Shown: positions 35,364 through 44,503, counted from the stretch's first letter. The stretch is 64,000 nucleotides of DNA from Bog-473 sp963807775 (GCA_963807775.1 CAWECY010000001.1:120049-184048); one strand, 5' to 3'. Numbers and translations are program-made. The notes: generated from the sequence alone by a model not told the origin.

Positions 35364-37605
35364 CGGCCACCTCTTCGCCAGTCACGTGATCGTCTTCGAG
35401 GCTGGTGATGATCCGGTCCAGGTTGGAGAGGACCTGGCGGTTCATCTCCGCCAGGCGGCTCTGATCTCGGTCCTCGGCGGCGCTGATGATCTTGACGACC
35501 TCGGTGCGCTGCTGGCGGTGCTGAGGTAGGAACTCGACGGTGGTGAGGAACATCGGGCAGGTGAGGCAGGCGTTGGCGTGTGGGCAGGCCTTCTGAACCG
35601 GCAGGCCACAGAAGCCGTTGGGTAGAGCTTGGGTGGCCCGGCCCAGTCGCTGCTTGGCCCAGGCTGCCTCGGCCAGCGGTCCGTCGGGGTCAATGGCAAC
35701 GTCTCGGCCGCCGATGTCGACCTTGCGTGCTGCCTCCCAGTGCCGACGGACGGTCGTGTCGTGCAGCCGGGCGTAGTGAGCCGTCATCTGCGGCGAGTCG
35801 TGGTCGAGGATGCGACGGACAACTTCTTGGGGCACGTCGCGGTTGAGGAGCCGAGTGCCCAATGTGTGGCGCCATTGGTGCGGGGTGAGATGAACCGGCT
35901 GCCCGTGGGCGTCGCGTATGTCGCAACGCTCCACCCAGCGATAGAGCGCTGGCCGGTAGGTGGCCGAACTGATCGGAGCACGGCCATCGGGGTTCTTCGT
36001 CGGTCGCGGGAACAGACAGAGTGCTGCACCGACCCTGGCCCGCTGCTCGCCGATGAGATCTCGGACCTCTTCGTCGATCGGGACCAGCGCCTCTCGCTTC
36101 ATCTTGTGATTGACATAGCGGAGGTAGGGGGCACCTTCGGCATCGGTCACGATGCACTCGGGTGGCAGGCGTAGCGCGTCGTTGACCCGCAAACCGCAGC
36201 GGATGAGGATCACAGTGACCAATCGGAATGCCGGGTTTTCCCAGCGGTCGAGATTGTCTGCTCGCTCGATCTGGGCCATCACCTGTTCGGACAATGCCCG
36301 AGGCACCTGCTCGCTGCGCTTCGGGTAATCGTCACTGAAGATGAGCGCGCTCGGCGACAAGGAATCGTCCCAGCGGTGTTGACGGATGGCGCCCAGAAAC
36401 GAGTTCAGCTGGGCGATGTGGTCGTTGTGGCGCTGTCGTCCACCCCACTCGCTCTGCAAGTCGGCCAGATAGCGCTCGAGGACAGCCCGATCGATGTCGG
36501 CGAGGCTCTGGACCTCGATGCCTTGGCAAAAGGCGGCGAAGCGGGTCAAAGAACGCAGGCCCCGCCGGACGGTCTCGATGTTCAGCCCGGTGGCGAGGCG
36601 CCACCGCAGCCACCGCTTGACCAGATGGCACAGCCACGGCTGTGCCATGGCGGTGAAGTCCAGCGTCTGGTTGCCGTCGTAGCCGAGGCGGCGCAACTGC
36701 CAGATGTCGCGGGGAAACTCAGCCTCCCAGCCGTCGGCGTCGACGAGGTCTTCGATCTTGCGGCGGGCGTAGAGGAGAAGCGCCCGGCGGTCGTGGTCCT
36801 TGGTTCCTTGACTGATCTGGCTGCGCCAGGTCGCCTCGCTGTAATCGAGCAGTGAAGTCACCGTCGTGCAAGAGAGGAAGCGGACAAGCCGCATCGCCAC
36901 CGACGGCATCAGCTTGGATGCCATCTCGTCGCGCCGACACTGCAGCATGTACTGCATCTCTAACTTCAGTTGCGGGCAAAGAGCGGCGAGTCGAATGGTC
37001 TCGTCAGCTCTCTTGGTGAGCGGCAAGAAGCTCTCGCAGAACGCCTCGACATCGGGCCGTCCGTTGGCCCGCCAGGTGGCGGCATGGGCATGGCAGAACG
37101 GCTTCTGCGCCTCTGGCCATAGCTCGCAGTGGGCAATGGCACAACGAGCCCCCGGTGTTGGCTGCTTGACCAGCGGTGGATCCCAAAGCCAATCCTCGAG
37201 GTCGGGGCGGTCGGATCGTTCCCAGCGTTGGAAGTGCAACTGGCACAGGCCGGTGCGACACACACCGTAACCACAGGACTCGATCCGGCAGCTGGCCTTG
37301 GGCCGTTGGCGCTGCCACCGTGGGTCGGTGGTGCGGGCGAAGACGCTCAGGTCGGCGCAGCCCTCATTCCGCCAGCGCAGGTGGTGCCCGGCGCAGAGCC
37401 CTTTGCCGCGGGCCGGGCGCTTGCAGCTCTCGACCCCACAAGCGCCACCGCCGAACACTGGGTCTGTAGCCGCGTAGGTGAGGGTGTCGGCCCGGAACTC
37501 GGGGCGCACCGCCCCAACGAGCCGCTCGAGGAGCCCAGAGGGTCCGAGCGGTTTTGCTGCTGGTGTCGGGGTGCTCACAGGCGCACTGCGGTGTCGCTGA
37601 ACCAT
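35353..37605 (-). CDS. tnpB: TnpB-like large tyrosine recombinase with zinc-finger-like repeats
   Basis: The gene encodes 750 residues from ATG 37605, longer than the 630-residue TnpB of Tn554. Residues 50-180 hold three repeats of a Cys-Cys-Cys-His pattern (CGVESCKRPARGKGLCAGHH, then CRIESCGYGVCRTGLCQLH and CAIAHCELWPEAQKPFCHAH). The catalytic domain has Arg in RCGLRVNDAL, H-x-x-R in HQWRHTLGTR, and the Tyr region HDSPQMTAHYAR. A C-terminal cluster CPHANACLTCP looks like a zinc ribbon. It pairs with TnpA and TnpC. Overlaps on both sides indicate coupled translation. Confidence 0.88.
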   Translation of the reverse strand: MVQRHRSAPVSTPTPAAKPLGPSGLLERLVGAVRPEFRADTLTYAATDPVFGGGACGVESCKRPARGKGLCAGHHLRWRNEGCADLSVFARTTDPRWQRQRPKASCRIESCGYGVCRTGLCQLHFQRWERSDRPDLEDWLWDPPLVKQPTPGARCAIAHCELWPEAQKPFCHAHAATWRANGRPDVEAFCESFLPLTKRADETIRLAALCPQLKLEMQYMLQCRRDEMASKLMPSVAMRLVRFLSCTTVTSLLDYSEATWRSQISQGTKDHDRRALLLYARRKIEDLVDADGWEAEFPRDIWQLRRLGYDGNQTLDFTAMAQPWLCHLVKRWLRWRLATGLNIETVRRGLRSLTRFAAFCQGIEVQSLADIDRAVLERYLADLQSEWGGRQRHNDHIAQLNSFLGAIRQHRWDDSLSPSALIFSDDYPKRSEQVPRALSEQVMAQIERADNLDRWENPAFRLVTVILIRCGLRVNDALRLPPECIVTDAEGAPYLRYVNHKMKREALVPIDEEVRDLIGEQRARVGAALCLFPRPTKNPDGRAPISSATYRPALYRWVERCDIRDAHGQPVHLTPHQWRHTLGTRLLNRDVPQEVVRRILDHDSPQMTAHYARLHDTTVRRHWEAARKVDIGGRDVAIDPDGPLAEAAWAKQRLGRATQALPNGFCGLPVQKACPHANACLTCPMFLTTVEFLPQHRQQRTEVVKIISAAEDRDQSRLAEMNRQVLSNLDRIITSLEDDHVTGEEVADAG

Positions 37606-38684
37606 CCGGCCGCCTCCAAAGATCGACGGGCATCTTCGGCGCTCAAGTGCCCGTAGATTTCGAGGGTGGTGGTGACCGAGGCGTGGCCGAGCAGATTGCT
37701 CACCACCTCGACGGGGGCGCCGGCACGTAGAAGCCGGGTGGCGAAGCTGTGGCGAAACCAGTGAGGGTCAAAGTCCACCCCACTCTGGCGCCGCACCCGG
37801 CGGACCAGGTCGTAGACGGCCGGGTAGCTCAGCGGACGACCACGTGGTCCACCCCAGAGATTCACGAACACGTAGTCACTGTCGAGATCGCCGTACTCGC
37901 CGTGCATGTAGTCGGCGTAGAGCCGGATCAGTTCCGCGCTGATGGGGATGCTCCGGACCTTGGCTGACTTCGAGCGGGCCCCGTTGTCGTTGTGTCGCGG
38001 CACCACCGTTACTTCGCGTTGCGCCACCGCCCAGTCCTCATGGCGCAAACCGAGCGCCTCGCCGATGCGCATGCCGGTGTCGTAGAGCACTGCGAACAGC
38101 AGCCGATTCCGGAGCCGTTCGCAGCTGTCCAAGATGGCTTGGACCTCGGTTGGGGTAAGGATCCGCGGTTGCTTGCGAGACGCCTTCAGCCGGATCGCTC
38201 GACGGGGCTGCGGCTGCCCCTTGGAGATGTGGTGAAGGAACGGCCGCCACGCCGTTCCTCGACGACCGGCGGGTTGCCACCTCGTGAGCAGTTCACCCAG
38301 CTCGACTCCGTTGCGGGCGGCATGCTGATAGAAGGCGCTGAGTGCCGACAACTTTCGGTTCACCGTTGCCTCGCCGCAGTGGTGCTCCACCGAAGGCAAC
38401 ACGGCGATCCCTCCGGATCGGATCATTGGCGGTAGCCGCAGCCACGCCACGAACCTCCCGACGTCTTCGAGCCGCACGTCACGCCAATCGGGCGCTCGGT
38501 CACCGAGGAAGACGAACCAGTCCTTCAGGTCGTGCGCATACGCCTTGACCGTGTTGGGGGACCGCTCGATGTCACTCAAATACGCGAGGTAGCGGTCTAC
38601 TCCCTCAACCGGACACCCGTCATCGCCAAGAACCGCCCACGACTCACGCCGCGAATCGGGCAACACCACCCGCTGAACGAACAC
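37575..38684 (-). CDS. tnpA: TnpA-like tyrosine recombinase
   Basis: The gene encodes 369 residues from GTG 38684 with GGAGG four bases upstream; an in-frame codon 20 residues earlier lacks a site. An N-terminal SAM-like domain (YLAYLSDIERSPNTVKAYAH) is followed by the catalytic domain: Arg in YDTGMRIGEALGLRHEDW, H-x-x-R in HWFRHSFATRLL, then NLLGHASVTTTLEIYGH with the Tyr nucleophile. It is the first gene of the tnpABC operon and overlaps tnpB by 31 bases. Confidence 0.9.
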   Translation of the reverse strand: MFVQRVVLPDSRRESWAVLGDDGCPVEGVDRYLAYLSDIERSPNTVKAYAHDLKDWFVFLGDRAPDWRDVRLEDVGRFVAWLRLPPMIRSGGIAVLPSVEHHCGEATVNRKLSALSAFYQHAARNGVELGELLTRWQPAGRRGTAWRPFLHHISKGQPQPRRAIRLKASRKQPRILTPTEVQAILDSCERLRNRLLFAVLYDTGMRIGEALGLRHEDWAVAQREVTVVPRHNDNGARSKSAKVRSIPISAELIRLYADYMHGEYGDLDSDYVFVNLWGGPRGRPLSYPAVYDLVRRVRRQSGVDFDPHWFRHSFATRLLRAGAPVEVVSNLLGHASVTTTLEIYGHLSAEDARRSLEAAGWFSDTAVRL

Positions 38685-38806
38685 CGAACCTCCGTCGAAT
38701 CTGCGTATTGGACGGCTGTAGATAACCACGTCCAGCACGCACACTCAGGGAGGAAAGAGGCCCGTCAACTACGTCATGGACACCCTCCGGGTGGCTATAG
38801 ATAACC

Positions 38807-39831
38807 TGGGGGTTGTTGGAGCGGATCTGTCGCCAGTGCTCGGTGGGGAAGGCGCTGAAGGCCAAGATGTCGTCGGCGGCGTCGAGCAGGTAGGCGACGA
38901 CGTCGCAGAAGCCAGCCTGGGTCAGCTTGTCGGTGACGTCGGCCAACTGGCTCCAGGTGGTGTCGCGGTCGGGCTGCTCGAAGATCGAGCGCACCAAGGT
39001 GGCGATCATGGGCCAGTTGGCCTTGGCGCACCGAGAGGCCAGGTTGGCCATGAAGTGGGTGCGGCAGCGTTGCCAGGAGGCCTCGGCGAAGACCTGGGAG
39101 ATGGCGGCCTTGATGCCCCCGTGGGCGTCGGAGATGACCAGCTCGACACCACTGAGCCCCCGGGCCACCAGGGCGCGCAGGAAGGCCGTCCAGGCGGCCG
39201 TGTCCTCGGTCGTCGCGATGTCGAGGCCGACGATCTCGCGCCGGCCCTCGACATTGACGGCGGTGGCGATGACGGCCGAGATGTTCACCACCCGGCCCCC
39301 TTCACGGACCCGCTGGGTCAACGCGTCGATCCACAGGTAGCGGTAGGGGCCCTGGTCGAGGGGGCGCTCCTTGAACTCGCTGACCACCTTGTCGAGCTCT
39401 TTGGCCATGCGCGAGACCTCGGACTTGGAGATCCCGTCGATGCCCATGGCCTTGACCAGGTCGTCGACGCGGCGCGTCGAGACCCCCTCCACGTAGGCGG
39501 CACAGACCACCGACATCAGGGCCTGTTCGGCGCGGCGTCTCGGCTGGAGCAAGAACTCGGGGCTGTAGACGCCCCGGCGGAGCTTGGGCACCGCCAGCTC
39601 GATCGAACCGACCCTTGTGTCCCAGGGCCGCAGGCGATACCCGTTGCGCGAGTTCTCCCGGTCCTCTGAGCGCTCGCCATAGCCTGCACCGCACTGCATC
39701 GAGGCCTGGGCCGACATCAGGGCCTCGGCGAAGGCGGCCAGCATCGACCTCGCCAGATCCGTGTCGCCCTCGGCGCCTTCGAGGTACTTGCCCAGCCAGG
39801 CCGACGCGTCGATAGTGGTGGGGACGTTCAC
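38807..39831 (-). pseudogene. IS256 transposase, N-terminal part
   Basis: It begins at GTG 39831 (AGGAGG five bases upstream) and covers about 340 residues. Mutator-type features are GVYSPEFLLQPRRRAEQALM, the DDE Asp residues in RYLWIDAL and ELVISDAHGGIKAA, and the WQRCRTHFMANL helix. It stops at SNNPQ, where the Tn554-like element is inserted, and the remainder is at 34596-34838. Confidence 0.9.
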
Positions 39832-40013
39832 CGTGATCCTCCTCAAGTGGTTGTGTGGAAACTGCTTCTTGAGGTTGACGCGGTGATCGTCGCGTCTGGG
39901 GGATCCTGCTTCAGCTCACCTGCCCGTACACCACTGGCTGGGACTCAACTGCTCCGGGCCAGCTGGCGTCGCTACTTTCGCTGTCGCTGGCCTACGACGT
40001 ACGCCGCTGGATA

Positions 40014-40739
40014 TCAAACGTCTGACACTGCTGATCCTGTTGGCGCTATGACCCCTACCGGCTGGCTGAGTGAATCGGATAAGAGGATCCGACAGGTATT
40101 CGTGAAGGTGTAGTCGGCATAGGAATCGAGGATCCACTCGGCGTTCTCGGTAAGTCTCTCGTAGTTGGTCGGCAAATGCAGGACGTCGAGCTCGTCGGCG
40201 AGCTCCTGGGGCGTCCGGTCTGTGCGTAGCCCACCTCGGTCGGCCACCATGGTGACAAATCGGACCCAGTCAGTCCGGACCCGTCGATTGAACGCGTCGA
40301 ACTCCTCCGCAATGGCAGCGTCGGCCGCGGCGGCGTGGTAGAGCGCCAGCCAGAGGCGGTAACTGCGGACGTTGGCCCGGGCCAGGAATCTGCAGGTGAC
40401 CCTGATGAGTTCGACGGGGTCGGTGATCTGGGCGTTCGATGCGGCGATCTCAGGTCGGTCGAAGATCGAGTCCTGTCCTTCACTGAAGGCGAAGGCCTGT
40501 TCGAACGCGGCGAGGAGCAGGGCTCGTTTCGGACCATGGGCCTGGATGGTTTCGACAGACACCTCGGCCGCGACGGCAATGTCGGGCAGAGTGGTAGCCG
40601 AGTAGCCGCTGGCGGCGAAGCAGCGCCCGGCCGCATCGAGGATCCGCTGGCGGGTTTGGGCGGCCTGGGCGGCGCGCAGCGGAGAGGCGTAGCTGCGGCG
40701 GGACCTTCGCTTTTGGCTTGACGTGGGGTTTTTTTTCAT
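40014..40739 (-). CDS. TetR-family regulator
   Basis: The gene encodes 241 residues from ATG 40739. The HTH is ILDAAGRCFAASGYSATTLP then DIAVAAEVSVETIQAHGPKR. The C-terminal domain is all-helical. The 50-bp gap to the divergent glycosyltransferase gene contains the loose inverted sequence ACTA-8 bases-TAGT, a possible operator. It probably controls the glycosyltransferase-SRPBCC unit. Confidence 0.82.
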   Translation of the reverse strand: MKKNPTSSQKRRSRRSYASPLRAAQAAQTRQRILDAAGRCFAASGYSATTLPDIAVAAEVSVETIQAHGPKRALLLAAFEQAFAFSEGQDSIFDRPEIAASNAQITDPVELIRVTCRFLARANVRSYRLWLALYHAAAADAAIAEEFDAFNRRVRTDWVRFVTMVADRGGLRTDRTPQELADELDVLHLPTNYERLTENAEWILDSYADYTFTNTCRILLSDSLSQPVGVIAPTGSAVSDV

Positions 40740-40790
40740 TACTATACTCCCGTAGTGAATACTGGAAGACATTAGTCGAGAGGTGCGCGG

Positions 40791-42092
40791 ATGGCGAGCT
40801 ACCTGCTGGTGAGTAGTCCCATCGGCGGCCACGTCGCTCCCGTCCGGGCCGTCGGAGCGGCCCTGGTCCGATGCGGGCACAAGGTACGGGTTCTCACCGG
40901 CTCTCGCTTCGGTCCCCAAATCGAGGCGGCAGGCATGACGTTCGTTTGCTGGCCCCCTGAGGCCGACTACGACGATGTCGATCTGAACGGATCCTTCCCG
41001 GGCCGGGCCGGCTTGAGCGGCACTCGGGCCGTGCGCTTCGACCTGTCCAACCTCTTCGTGAAACCCATGTCGGTCCAGTTCCGTGCCATCAGTGCTGCCC
41101 TCGATGAAGAGCCGGCCGACGGAATCGTCACCGAGCTGACCGCCATCGGCCTACTCCCGCTACTACTCGGCCAGTCGAGTCGGCCTCCCGTCCACGTGCT
41201 GGGGTGCACGCCGTTGTCGGCCACCAGTCGCGACACGTTCCCTTTCGGGCTCGGGCTGGCTCCACCGGCCTCCCCGCAGGCTAGGTTGCGAGCCCGCCTC
41301 ATGACCCAGGTGGCCAAGCACGCTGTCCTCGGCGGAATTCAGCGGGAGGTCAACACTCAGCTCAACCGCCTCGGACTGCGATCTTCGCCGGTCTTCTTCA
41401 TGGAGTGGTGGAGCCTGGCTGAGCGCTTCTGGCAACTGACCGTCCCGGGCTTCGAGTACCCCCGCCGCGACCTGTCACCGAACGTCGGCTTCGCCGGGCC
41501 ACTCCTACCTAGCTCGGTCGCGGACCTGCCCGAGTGGTGGCACGACCTTGACGGGGCCCAGGCCGTGGTACACGTCACCCAAGGCACCATCGACAATCAC
41601 GACCTGTCCATGCTCATCGGGCCGACCCTGACCGGACTCGCTCACAAAGACGTGCTCGTGGTCGCCTCCACCGGCGGCCGGCCGATCACGGACATCCCCG
41701 TCTCGTTAGCAGCCAACGAACGTGCGGCGGAGTTCATACCTTACGATCGGCTCCTGCCCAAGGTCGATGTGATGGTCACCAACGGCGGCTACGGCGGCGT
41801 CCAGTTCGCCCTGACTCACGGTGTCCCCTTGGTCGTCGCCGGTGAACGAGAAGACAAACCCGAGACTGCCGCGCGAGTTGCGTGGAGCGGGGCGGGTCGG
41901 AACCTCAAGACGGGCTGGCCGACCCCTGCAAGCGTCGCCGCGGCCGTAACCGACGTGCTCGGCCAGGCCTCCTATCGAGACGCAGCCGCCAAGCTCGGCA
42001 CCGAAACCGAAGACACCGACGCAATATCCACCATCATCGCCGCGCTCGAAGACACCGCAACAAGCCGTCCGTCGATCACGCCGAACAACTAG
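40791..42092 (+). CDS. GT1-type (UDP-glycosyltransferase-like) glycosyltransferase
   Basis: The gene encodes 433 residues from ATG 40791. The N-terminus SSPIGGHVAPVRAVGAALV and the C-terminal donor-site region (HVTQGTIDNHDLSMLIGPTL, VVASTGGRPI, VTNGGYGGVQFALTHGVP) are typical of the GT1/MGT family that glycosylates lipophilic small molecules using nucleotide sugars. It is followed 10 bases later by an SRPBCC gene with its own ribosome binding site. The TetR gene is divergent. Confidence 0.87.
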   Translation: MASYLLVSSPIGGHVAPVRAVGAALVRCGHKVRVLTGSRFGPQIEAAGMTFVCWPPEADYDDVDLNGSFPGRAGLSGTRAVRFDLSNLFVKPMSVQFRAISAALDEEPADGIVTELTAIGLLPLLLGQSSRPPVHVLGCTPLSATSRDTFPFGLGLAPPASPQARLRARLMTQVAKHAVLGGIQREVNTQLNRLGLRSSPVFFMEWWSLAERFWQLTVPGFEYPRRDLSPNVGFAGPLLPSSVADLPEWWHDLDGAQAVVHVTQGTIDNHDLSMLIGPTLTGLAHKDVLVVASTGGRPITDIPVSLAANERAAEFIPYDRLLPKVDVMVTNGGYGGVQFALTHGVPLVVAGEREDKPETAARVAWSGAGRNLKTGWPTPASVAAAVTDVLGQASYRDAAAKLGTETEDTDAISTIIAALEDTATSRPSITPNN

Positions 42093-42102
42093 AGGAGCAG
42101 AA

Positions 42103-42570
42103 ATGCCTAGAGAACAATCAGTCGTTGCGTCAGCTGATATCCAAGCCCCTCCCGAGCAAGTGTGGGAGATCGCCTGCGATACGAGCCGCTACGGCGAGTG
42201 GGTCGAGAGCACGCTCCAGGTAACGCGCACCGACGGGCCTGCTCGTCTGGGCGCCACGTACGACGAGCGAACGCGCATATCCGGGCCATGGAAAGCCTTG
42301 ACTCGTTGGCGGGTCACCGAGTTCGACGCTCCCCACCGGCAAGTGCACGCGGGCGAAGGCGTGGCCACCGCGAAGGATATGGCTGTGATCATCGAGCTCG
42401 CACCCAGCGGCACCAACACGCACTTCACCTTGACTATCCGCTACACACCTCGTTTCGGCGTGATCGGGGCTGTCATCGACCGGGCGATCGCAGGAAAGTT
42501 GAGGCGCGCTCAGCAGAGATCGGCCAACGCATTCGCAGCCCTTGTCGCCCGCGACCATTCGATTCGGTGA
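42103..42570 (+). CDS. SRPBCC (START-like) family protein
   Basis: The gene encodes 155 residues from ATG 42103 behind GAGGAGC. The pattern VVASADIQAPPEQVWEIACD followed by YGEWVESTL and a long C-terminal helix (VIDRAIAGKLRRAQQRSANA) is the helix-grip fold of polyketide cyclase/dehydrase-like proteins that bind hydrophobic ligands. It is in a unit with the glycosyltransferase, perhaps binding its substrate; this is inference. Confidence 0.85.
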   Translation: MPREQSVVASADIQAPPEQVWEIACDTSRYGEWVESTLQVTRTDGPARLGATYDERTRISGPWKALTRWRVTEFDAPHRQVHAGEGVATAKDMAVIIELAPSGTNTHFTLTIRYTPRFGVIGAVIDRAIAGKLRRAQQRSANAFAALVARDHSIR

Positions 42571-42782
42571 CAGATAGTTTCCAGGTGCCCCGAGAGAAAA
42601 CTATGAGAGCCCGCGCTGACCATCTGGCCGGCCTGATTCATGAGTACCGGATGGTCGCCTGACCTGCTCGGATGCGTTTGCGGCACCCTCACCAGTGAGC
42701 TGGGCATAACCAACTCGGTCGCGGCTTCCACAACCCTGAGCATCACGGCTGCCCTTGTCACAGGCCGCGACCGTGGTGACTA

Positions 42783-42819
42783 GTATCAATTTGACTTGAT
42801 ACCGACTTGAGCCTATACT
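42783..42819 (+). promoter_or_regulatory. Promoter and operator of the toxin-antitoxin-like operon
   Basis: GTATCAA, 6 bases, TTGATAC is a perfect inverted repeat at 42783-42802. It overlaps a good -35 (TTGACT, 42791-42796), followed by a 17-base spacer and -10 TATACT (42814-42819). The -10 ends 10 bases before the ATG at 42830, so the leader is very short. The arrangement suits repression by the HTH protein of the operon. Confidence 0.8.
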
Positions 42820-42829
42820 GAGCGAGGCA

Positions 42830-43198
42830 ATGCCACTGCCGAGGCACCCTCAGGTGGCCGAGTGGCTGACCAACCTCGATGACACCACGCGAGCCGAATT
42901 GGATGAGGCCCTCGCCTATCTGGAACAGCATGGACGAGCGGCTGCCCTGCCTGACGTCCGCCATCGAATCCAAACCTCGAGGCACTTCCCCGACATGAGC
43001 GAGGTCCGCGTCGACATCGACCAGAGCCACGTCTATCGGTTGTTGGTCGGCTTCGGGCCCGACGAAAGACCGGCGCTCCTGTTGGCCGGCAACAAGTCAG
43101 GGGTCGGAAACGCCTGGTACGAGGCCAATGTGCCAATGGCCGACGAACGGTTCGACGCGTATCTCACCGCGCTTGAGAAGTCGAAGGAGACGAGATGA
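42830..43198 (+). CDS. HigB/Gp49-like RNase toxin candidate
   Basis: The gene encodes 122 residues. The pattern RHRIQTSRHFPDMSEVRVDI, then YRLLVGFGPDERPALLLAGNKSG shortened here to its key parts, and the helical tail with a final Lys/Glu-rich segment fit phage-derived Gp49-like/HigB toxins of the RelE superfamily, which cleave mRNA at ribosomes. The start is 10 bases after the -10 box. It overlaps the HTH gene by ATGA, as in HigBA pairs where toxin precedes antitoxin. Activity is inferred. Confidence 0.75.
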   Translation: MPLPRHPQVAEWLTNLDDTTRAELDEALAYLEQHGRAAALPDVRHRIQTSRHFPDMSEVRVDIDQSHVYRLLVGFGPDERPALLLAGNKSGVGNAWYEANVPMADERFDAYLTALEKSKETR

Positions 43199-43671
43199 CC
43201 AACCTGCCCGAAGGATGGGACGAATACAACCCCAATCAGCACGAACGCAGCGAAGATCCTTCATATAAGGCGGCCAGAGCTGCGGCGCGACAGCGAGCAG
43301 AGCGACGCAGGACTGCCTACGGGGAAGCACTCGCGGCTTTGCGCCATGCCCGCTCTCTGACCCAGATCGCCATGGCGCAACGGCTGGGGGTCGCCCAGGG
43401 TGAGGTGTCGCGGATCGAGCATCAAGGCGACCTGCTGCTTTCGACATTGGCTCGCTATGTCGATGGTATGGATGGGGAGCTTTCACTGCTCGTTCGCTTC
43501 GGCGACGGACACACCATCGAGTTCAGTTCGGTACTCGAAGATCTCTCCGGGCAGGAGCAGCCGCAGGAGGATGCGGTTGCCCCGGATCTTGCGACTGTCA
43601 TCCAGCTCGCCGGATACCACGGTCGCTATCAATATAAAGAGGAGAAGTTCCGTGCCCTTGCTACCGCCTGA
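43195..43671 (+). CDS. XRE-family HTH antitoxin candidate
   Basis: The gene encodes 158 residues from ATG 43195. Residues about 45-95 form an XRE HTH (ALRHARSLTQIAMAQRLGVA, GEVSRIEHQGDLLLSTLARY). The N-terminal 45 residues are charged and the C-terminus is acidic. HigA-type antitoxins neutralise the toxin and bind the promoter palindrome. It overlaps both the toxin gene and the following gene. Confidence 0.8.
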   Translation: MTNLPEGWDEYNPNQHERSEDPSYKAARAAARQRAERRRTAYGEALAALRHARSLTQIAMAQRLGVAQGEVSRIEHQGDLLLSTLARYVDGMDGELSLLVRFGDGHTIEFSSVLEDLSGQEQPQEDAVAPDLATVIQLAGYHGRYQYKEEKFRALATA

Positions 43672-44041
43672 GCTCGCCCACCCCTTCCGCAGTCAGGCTC
43701 AGCGTGCCGCGGCGCGAGACCGCCTTGTTCGAAGAGACTCCACTTTGCGATTGATCGAGGCACTCGCGAGCAAGCCGGCTACGGCATGGTCCCCCGCCGA
43801 GCAGGCCGCCTTTCCGAGCGTGACCAACGGAGTAGCGGATCCGCCACCGCAGCGCGTCTCTCGTTGGGCGTCGCTGTTTGCCGAAGAGCTTGCAGAAGTA
43901 CACCGACTGGCTGCTCGCCAACAACCGATGAGCGACATGGAACTCCAAGAGGTCCTCTTTCTGGCGGGCCGGCTCCTTTCGACCGTCACGGACTGGCCCA
44001 TCGACAGGATTGATGACTTCTCGGTCGCATCGGCTAGGTAG
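43652..44041 (+). CDS. Unknown third gene of the toxin-antitoxin-like operon
   Basis: The gene encodes 129 residues from GTG 43652 behind AGAGGAGAAG, overlapping the HTH gene by 20 bases. It is helical and Arg/Ala-rich (RRDSTLRLIEALASKPATA, WASLFAEELAEVHRLAARQQ). I recognise no family. Coupled translation suggests it works with the pair, perhaps as a chaperone or modulator; that is inference. Confidence 0.55.
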   Translation: MPLLPPELAHPFRSQAQRAAARDRLVRRDSTLRLIEALASKPATAWSPAEQAAFPSVTNGVADPPPQRVSRWASLFAEELAEVHRLAARQQPMSDMELQEVLFLAGRLLSTVTDWPIDRIDDFSVASAR

Positions 44042-44302
44042 GAGGCTGATAGAACCGGGAGACTCTCTGTCCGAGCGACGCGCGCGGTCAGGCTTCCTCC
44101 GTGGCGCTCTGTTGCAGAATTCCCAATCGCGACGCTTCGCCTCGTACCAATTGTCCCGATCGCCTCTCTGGTCATGTTCCAACTCGCGCTGCGGGCCTGT
44201 GAATAGCGCCGATTGCGAGGATGTCGGAGTCGCATGAACGACCTCTACAACGACTCAAGTAGCGCTTATCGGCGCTCACCTCAGTGGTGCTCTCCTCATC
44301 GA

Positions 44303-44322
44303 TAAGGTCACGTAAGGTCACG
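44303..44322. repeat. Tandem decamer pair, module 2 left arm
   Basis: TAAGGTCACG is repeated twice, 57 bases from the tRNA core of module 2. Module 3 has its left pair 55 bases from the core. Module 1 has none on this side. Confidence 0.75.
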
Positions 44323-44379
44323 CCGGACCAAATGAAAATTCTGGGGGGATCCCACCTTGGGCCTCTGACCTGGGCCTTT

Positions 44380-44429
44380 TGGTGGAGGTGAAGGGACTCG
44401 AACCCTCGGCCTCTACATTGCGAAAGTAC
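44380..44429 (-). repeat. tRNA-Ala(CGC) 3' half, module 2 (attachment-like core)
   Basis: On the minus strand it has the same tRNA geometry as module 1, with loop TTCGCAA, T loop TTCGAGT, acceptor CACCTCC, A73 and an encoded CCA. The anticodon stem is weaker (one T-T mismatch). The sequence CCAGGTCAGAGG follows on the far side, as in module 3. Confidence 0.75.
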
Positions 44430-44503
44430 GGTTCTCGGTGTTTTGACCAGGGCCTTTCCGAGGACCTTCCTGGTGGCGGCGTTTCGATCCCCTCAGCTTG
44501 TAA

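Larger units (their letters stand above)
34839..38806 (-). mobile_element. Tn554-like transposon (tnpABC only)
   Basis: This 3,968-bp segment splits the IS256 transposase. Both ends carry GGTTATCT in inverted orientation (CCCAGGTTATCT at 34838-34849, AGATAACCTGGG at 38800-38811). It encodes three overlapping minus-strand genes in the Tn554 order: tnpA, tnpB, tnpC. It carries no cargo genes. A second copy of the right-end sequence (GGCTGTAGATAACC at 38714-38727, GGCTATAGATAACC at 38794-38807) may be recombinase binding sites. No target duplication is seen, as expected for Tn554. Confidence 0.85.
34518..39949 (-). mobile_element. IS256-family insertion sequence interrupted by a Tn554-like element
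   Basis: The ends are inverted repeats (34519-34542 against 39926-39949, 21 of 24 bases matching). A 9-bp direct duplication, TGCTCCGGG, flanks the element at 34509-34517 and 39950-39958. Removing the 3,968-bp insertion leaves about 1,464 bp, normal for IS256. The transposase reads on the minus strand in two parts. It inserted just beyond module 1. Confidence 0.85.

Noticed and set aside
34596..39831. Two separate IS256 transposase genes
   Set aside because: The parts join exactly in frame when the Tn554-like insertion is removed, and one pair of terminal repeats with one target duplication encloses both.
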